Notes under the pieces: model-generated
What the model saw: the letters and a program-made list of their open reading frames with translations, nothing else
Database searches by the model: none
What the model was told of the DNA's origin: nothing
Made by a program: the position numbers and the translations under genes
In this document: piece by piece, positions 62,614 through 64,000 of the stretch
Numbering within the stretch: position 1 is the first letter of the stretch
Layout: each line of letters starts with the position of its first letter
Origin: Phalacrocorax aristotelis
Taxonomy: Eukaryota; Chordata; Aves; Suliformes; Phalacrocoracidae
Assembly: GCF_949628215.1 (NCBI RefSeq)
Contig: NC_134281.1
Coordinates: forward strand, 15,262,501 to 15,326,500
Direction of reading: 5' to 3'
DNA length: 64,000 nt

Positions 62614-63216
62614 TGTCATGGTTTTAGCTGGGATAGAGTTAATTTTCTTCACTGCAGCTGGCATAGTGCTGTGCTTTGGACTTAGTATGAAAACAATGTT
62701 GATAACACACCGATGTTTTGGTTGTTGCTGGGTAGTGCTTGTACTAGTCAAGGACTTTTCTAGCTTCCCATGCTTTGCCAGGTGCACAAGAAGCCGGGAG
62801 GGGAGGGGGCACAGCCAAGACAGCAAATTTAAACTGGCCAAAGGGATATTAAATATCATGTCACATCATGCCCAGTATGTTAACTGGGGGGAGCTGGCCG
62901 GGGTGGAGGGGCAATCGTGGCTCAGAGACCAAGAACGTCGGTCGGCGGGTGGTGAGCAGTTGTATCGCTTGTGTTTCTGGTTTTTTTCCCCCTTTTTTTT
63001 TCCTTTTCCACATTATTATATTATAATTATTGTTATTATTATCATAAGAATAGTTTAATAGTTACAATAAAAATAAATTATAATAATTATTATCTCAACC
63101 CACAAGTTTTTTTTGTGCTTTTGCTCTTCTGATTCTCTCCCCCATCCCACAGGGGTTAGGAGAGTGAGCGAGCGGCTGCGTGGTGTTTAGTTGCTGACTG
63201 AGGCTGGACCACGACA
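62614..63216 (+). repeat. 5' LTR of the ERV
   Basis: Starts TGTCATGG and ends CCACGACA, near-perfect terminal inverted repeats with TG...CA ends. It has a possible polyadenylation signal AATAAA at 63067-63072. The TATA-like position near 62876 reads TATGTTAA, which looks mutated. It matches the solo LTR at 18606-19157 in block order across its length, with scattered substitutions and a longer A/T-rich simple-sequence block at about 62985-63095. Confidence 0.9.
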
Positions 63217-63224
63217 GTCCTTTT

Positions 63225-63242
63225 TGGCACCCAACGTGGGGC
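63225..63242 (+). other. Retroviral primer-binding site, lysine-tRNA type
   Basis: TGGCACCCAACGTGGGGC, one base different from the complement of the 3' end of tRNA-Lys(CUU), which reads TGGCGCCCAACGTGGGGC. Its position just after the LTR is as expected for the start of minus-strand DNA synthesis in a retrovirus. Confidence 0.85.
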
Positions 63243-63281
63243 AGGAAGGGTTTGAGATAATAACAGTTACTGGTCACAGCA

Positions 63282-63953
63282 TTGATTCATCCGTTCTCAA
63301 TATTAGTTTGTCCAGTCTGTACCATTGTAAGGTACACGTTAAAAATTGCTGTTGGTTTTTGTAGTTTACTGTGCTCTGCAGTGCTTAGAGATGTCTTGCC
63401 TAGGAGATTTGTTATTAAAACACTGGCCTTGAGCGTTATTGGTTATTTGGGTCTTGCATGGAAGCCGTTACTGTACTTTGGCTACCACCTCATGGAGACA
63501 ATTAGCAATTATACCTCCTCCTCTGAGAGGTTTTTTATGGAGGAAATACAGAATGGCACCTTAGCTACCATCTTATATAAAGTCTCTTCCTTCATTACAA
63601 CAACTTTTCAGTATCTTGAACATCCTTGGGTAGTTAAGATACATCTGTTGGTATTGCTTTGGCAGATGGTTTCAGTTCTGTCTAAGGTTAATAAGCAATT
63701 TAAGAATATCATCCAGAGATCTGGCCTGAGGTTCGATAGCTATGCGTGGCAGGGTATGTGGGATAGTATGGGCAAATGCCTAAGATGGTGGGCACCCCCA
63801 GTGTTGTGGGACTTCACCCCTGAACAAGTGCAGAATCCTGAAAAATTAGTAGAATATTTGGAGGAAGTATGTTGTCACCCAGGCAATACCAGAGAGATAC
63901 AAATCACTGCACTGTCCTGGGGCCCTGGCCCATGCCTATCGAGCCTTATTTAA
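63282..63953 (+). pseudogene. ERV leader/gag-side ORF, 223 codons, apparently frameshifted
   Basis: The first open frame after the primer site. I do not recognise a domain: there is no visible zinc knuckle or protease motif, and these would lie further 3' in gag-pol. The N-terminal 80 or so residues contain two hydrophobic, membrane-like segments (about residues 13-38 and 44-68), which is not typical of a Gag N-terminus. The C-terminal half is more polar, with Trp-rich and Glu-rich stretches. It ends at a stop at 63953, but another forward frame is open from about 63920 to the right edge with protein-like composition, so a small indel near 63915-63925 probably broke one longer frame. It may encode a pre-Gag leader or the start of Gag. 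Confidence 0.5.
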
Positions 63954-64000
63954 CACTATTCAGTACCCCCAAGGGGAAGAGAAGGCCTCTGGATCTAAAA

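Larger units (their letters stand above)
62614..64000 (+). mobile_element. Endogenous retrovirus, 5' part (LTR, primer site, leader region), runs off the window
   Basis: A retroviral insertion in ERC2 intron 2 in the same orientation as the gene. It consists of a 603 bp 5' LTR (62614-63216), an 8 bp gap, a primer-binding site (63225-63242), a leader, and an open frame (63282-63953), and is still internal at the right edge. The primer site differs at one base from the tRNA-Lys(CUU) type, pointing to a class II (ERVK-like, betaretrovirus-related) lineage. pol, env and the 3' LTR are not visible, so completeness cannot be judged. The preserved 5' organisation suggests more than a solo LTR. Confidence 0.88.

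Noticed and set aside
62551..63058. 102- and 146-codon frames over the ERV 5' LTR
   Set aside because: LTR sequence, including a simple-sequence block translated as an Ile run; not a gene.
1..64000. tRNA genes, CRISPR arrays, prokaryotic operons, REST/RE1 element at the ERC2 promoter
   Set aside because: No tRNA B-box context, no direct-repeat arrays, no operon organisation, and no match to the bipartite RE1 motif were found by eye.

Overview
The window looks like nuclear DNA of a bird, probably a neoavian. It is AT-rich, its two protein genes match vertebrate CCDC66 and ERC2, and it carries a CR1 LINE 3' end with the ATTCTATG terminus. It also holds two long terminal repeats (LTRs) of one avian endogenous retrovirus (ERV) family and old amniote L3/CR1-L relics. 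No bacterial, organellar or satellite DNA is seen. Most open frames here are chance frames in intergenic or intronic sequence.

Layout. (1) Positions 1-5150 hold the 5' end of CCDC66 on the minus strand. A CpG island carries a tiny coding exon 1 (Met-Asn-Leu-Gly, 4670-4680), and coding exon 2 (3306-3370) completes the conserved N-terminus; the rest of the gene lies beyond the left edge. (2) Positions 5150-32000 are a spacer of about 27 kb with an LTR fragment (7166-7290), a CR1 3' end (9075-9324) and a solo LTR (18606-19157, minus). (3) Positions 32085-34360 hold two CpG islands, the likely ERC2 promoter region, followed by good splice donors. (4) Positions 34.8-50.5 kb are ERC2 intron 1. (5) Positions 50495-51296 are the first coding exon of ERC2 (CAST/ELKS2), with its 5' leader, start codon and residues 1-219. 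(6) From 51297 to the right edge is ERC2 intron 2. It contains two L3/CR1-L relics in opposite orientations (52873-54130 minus, 54585-55080 plus) and the 5' part of a sense-oriented ERV (62614 to the edge).

CCDC66 and ERC2 are arranged head to head, as in the human 3p14.3 neighbourhood from memory, but their promoters are about 28 kb apart, so this is not one compact bidirectional promoter. CCDC66 is a microtubule, centriolar-satellite and cilium protein. ERC2 is a presynaptic active-zone scaffold. Nothing in the sequence ties their functions together.

I found no CRISPR array, operon, tRNA, rRNA or clearly new biological system. The most informative points are the split CCDC66 start, the two-island ERC2 promoter, the two-codon upstream ORF in the ERC2 leader, the ERV with a lysine-tRNA-type primer site followed by a hydrophobic leader ORF, and the divergent pair of LINE relics.
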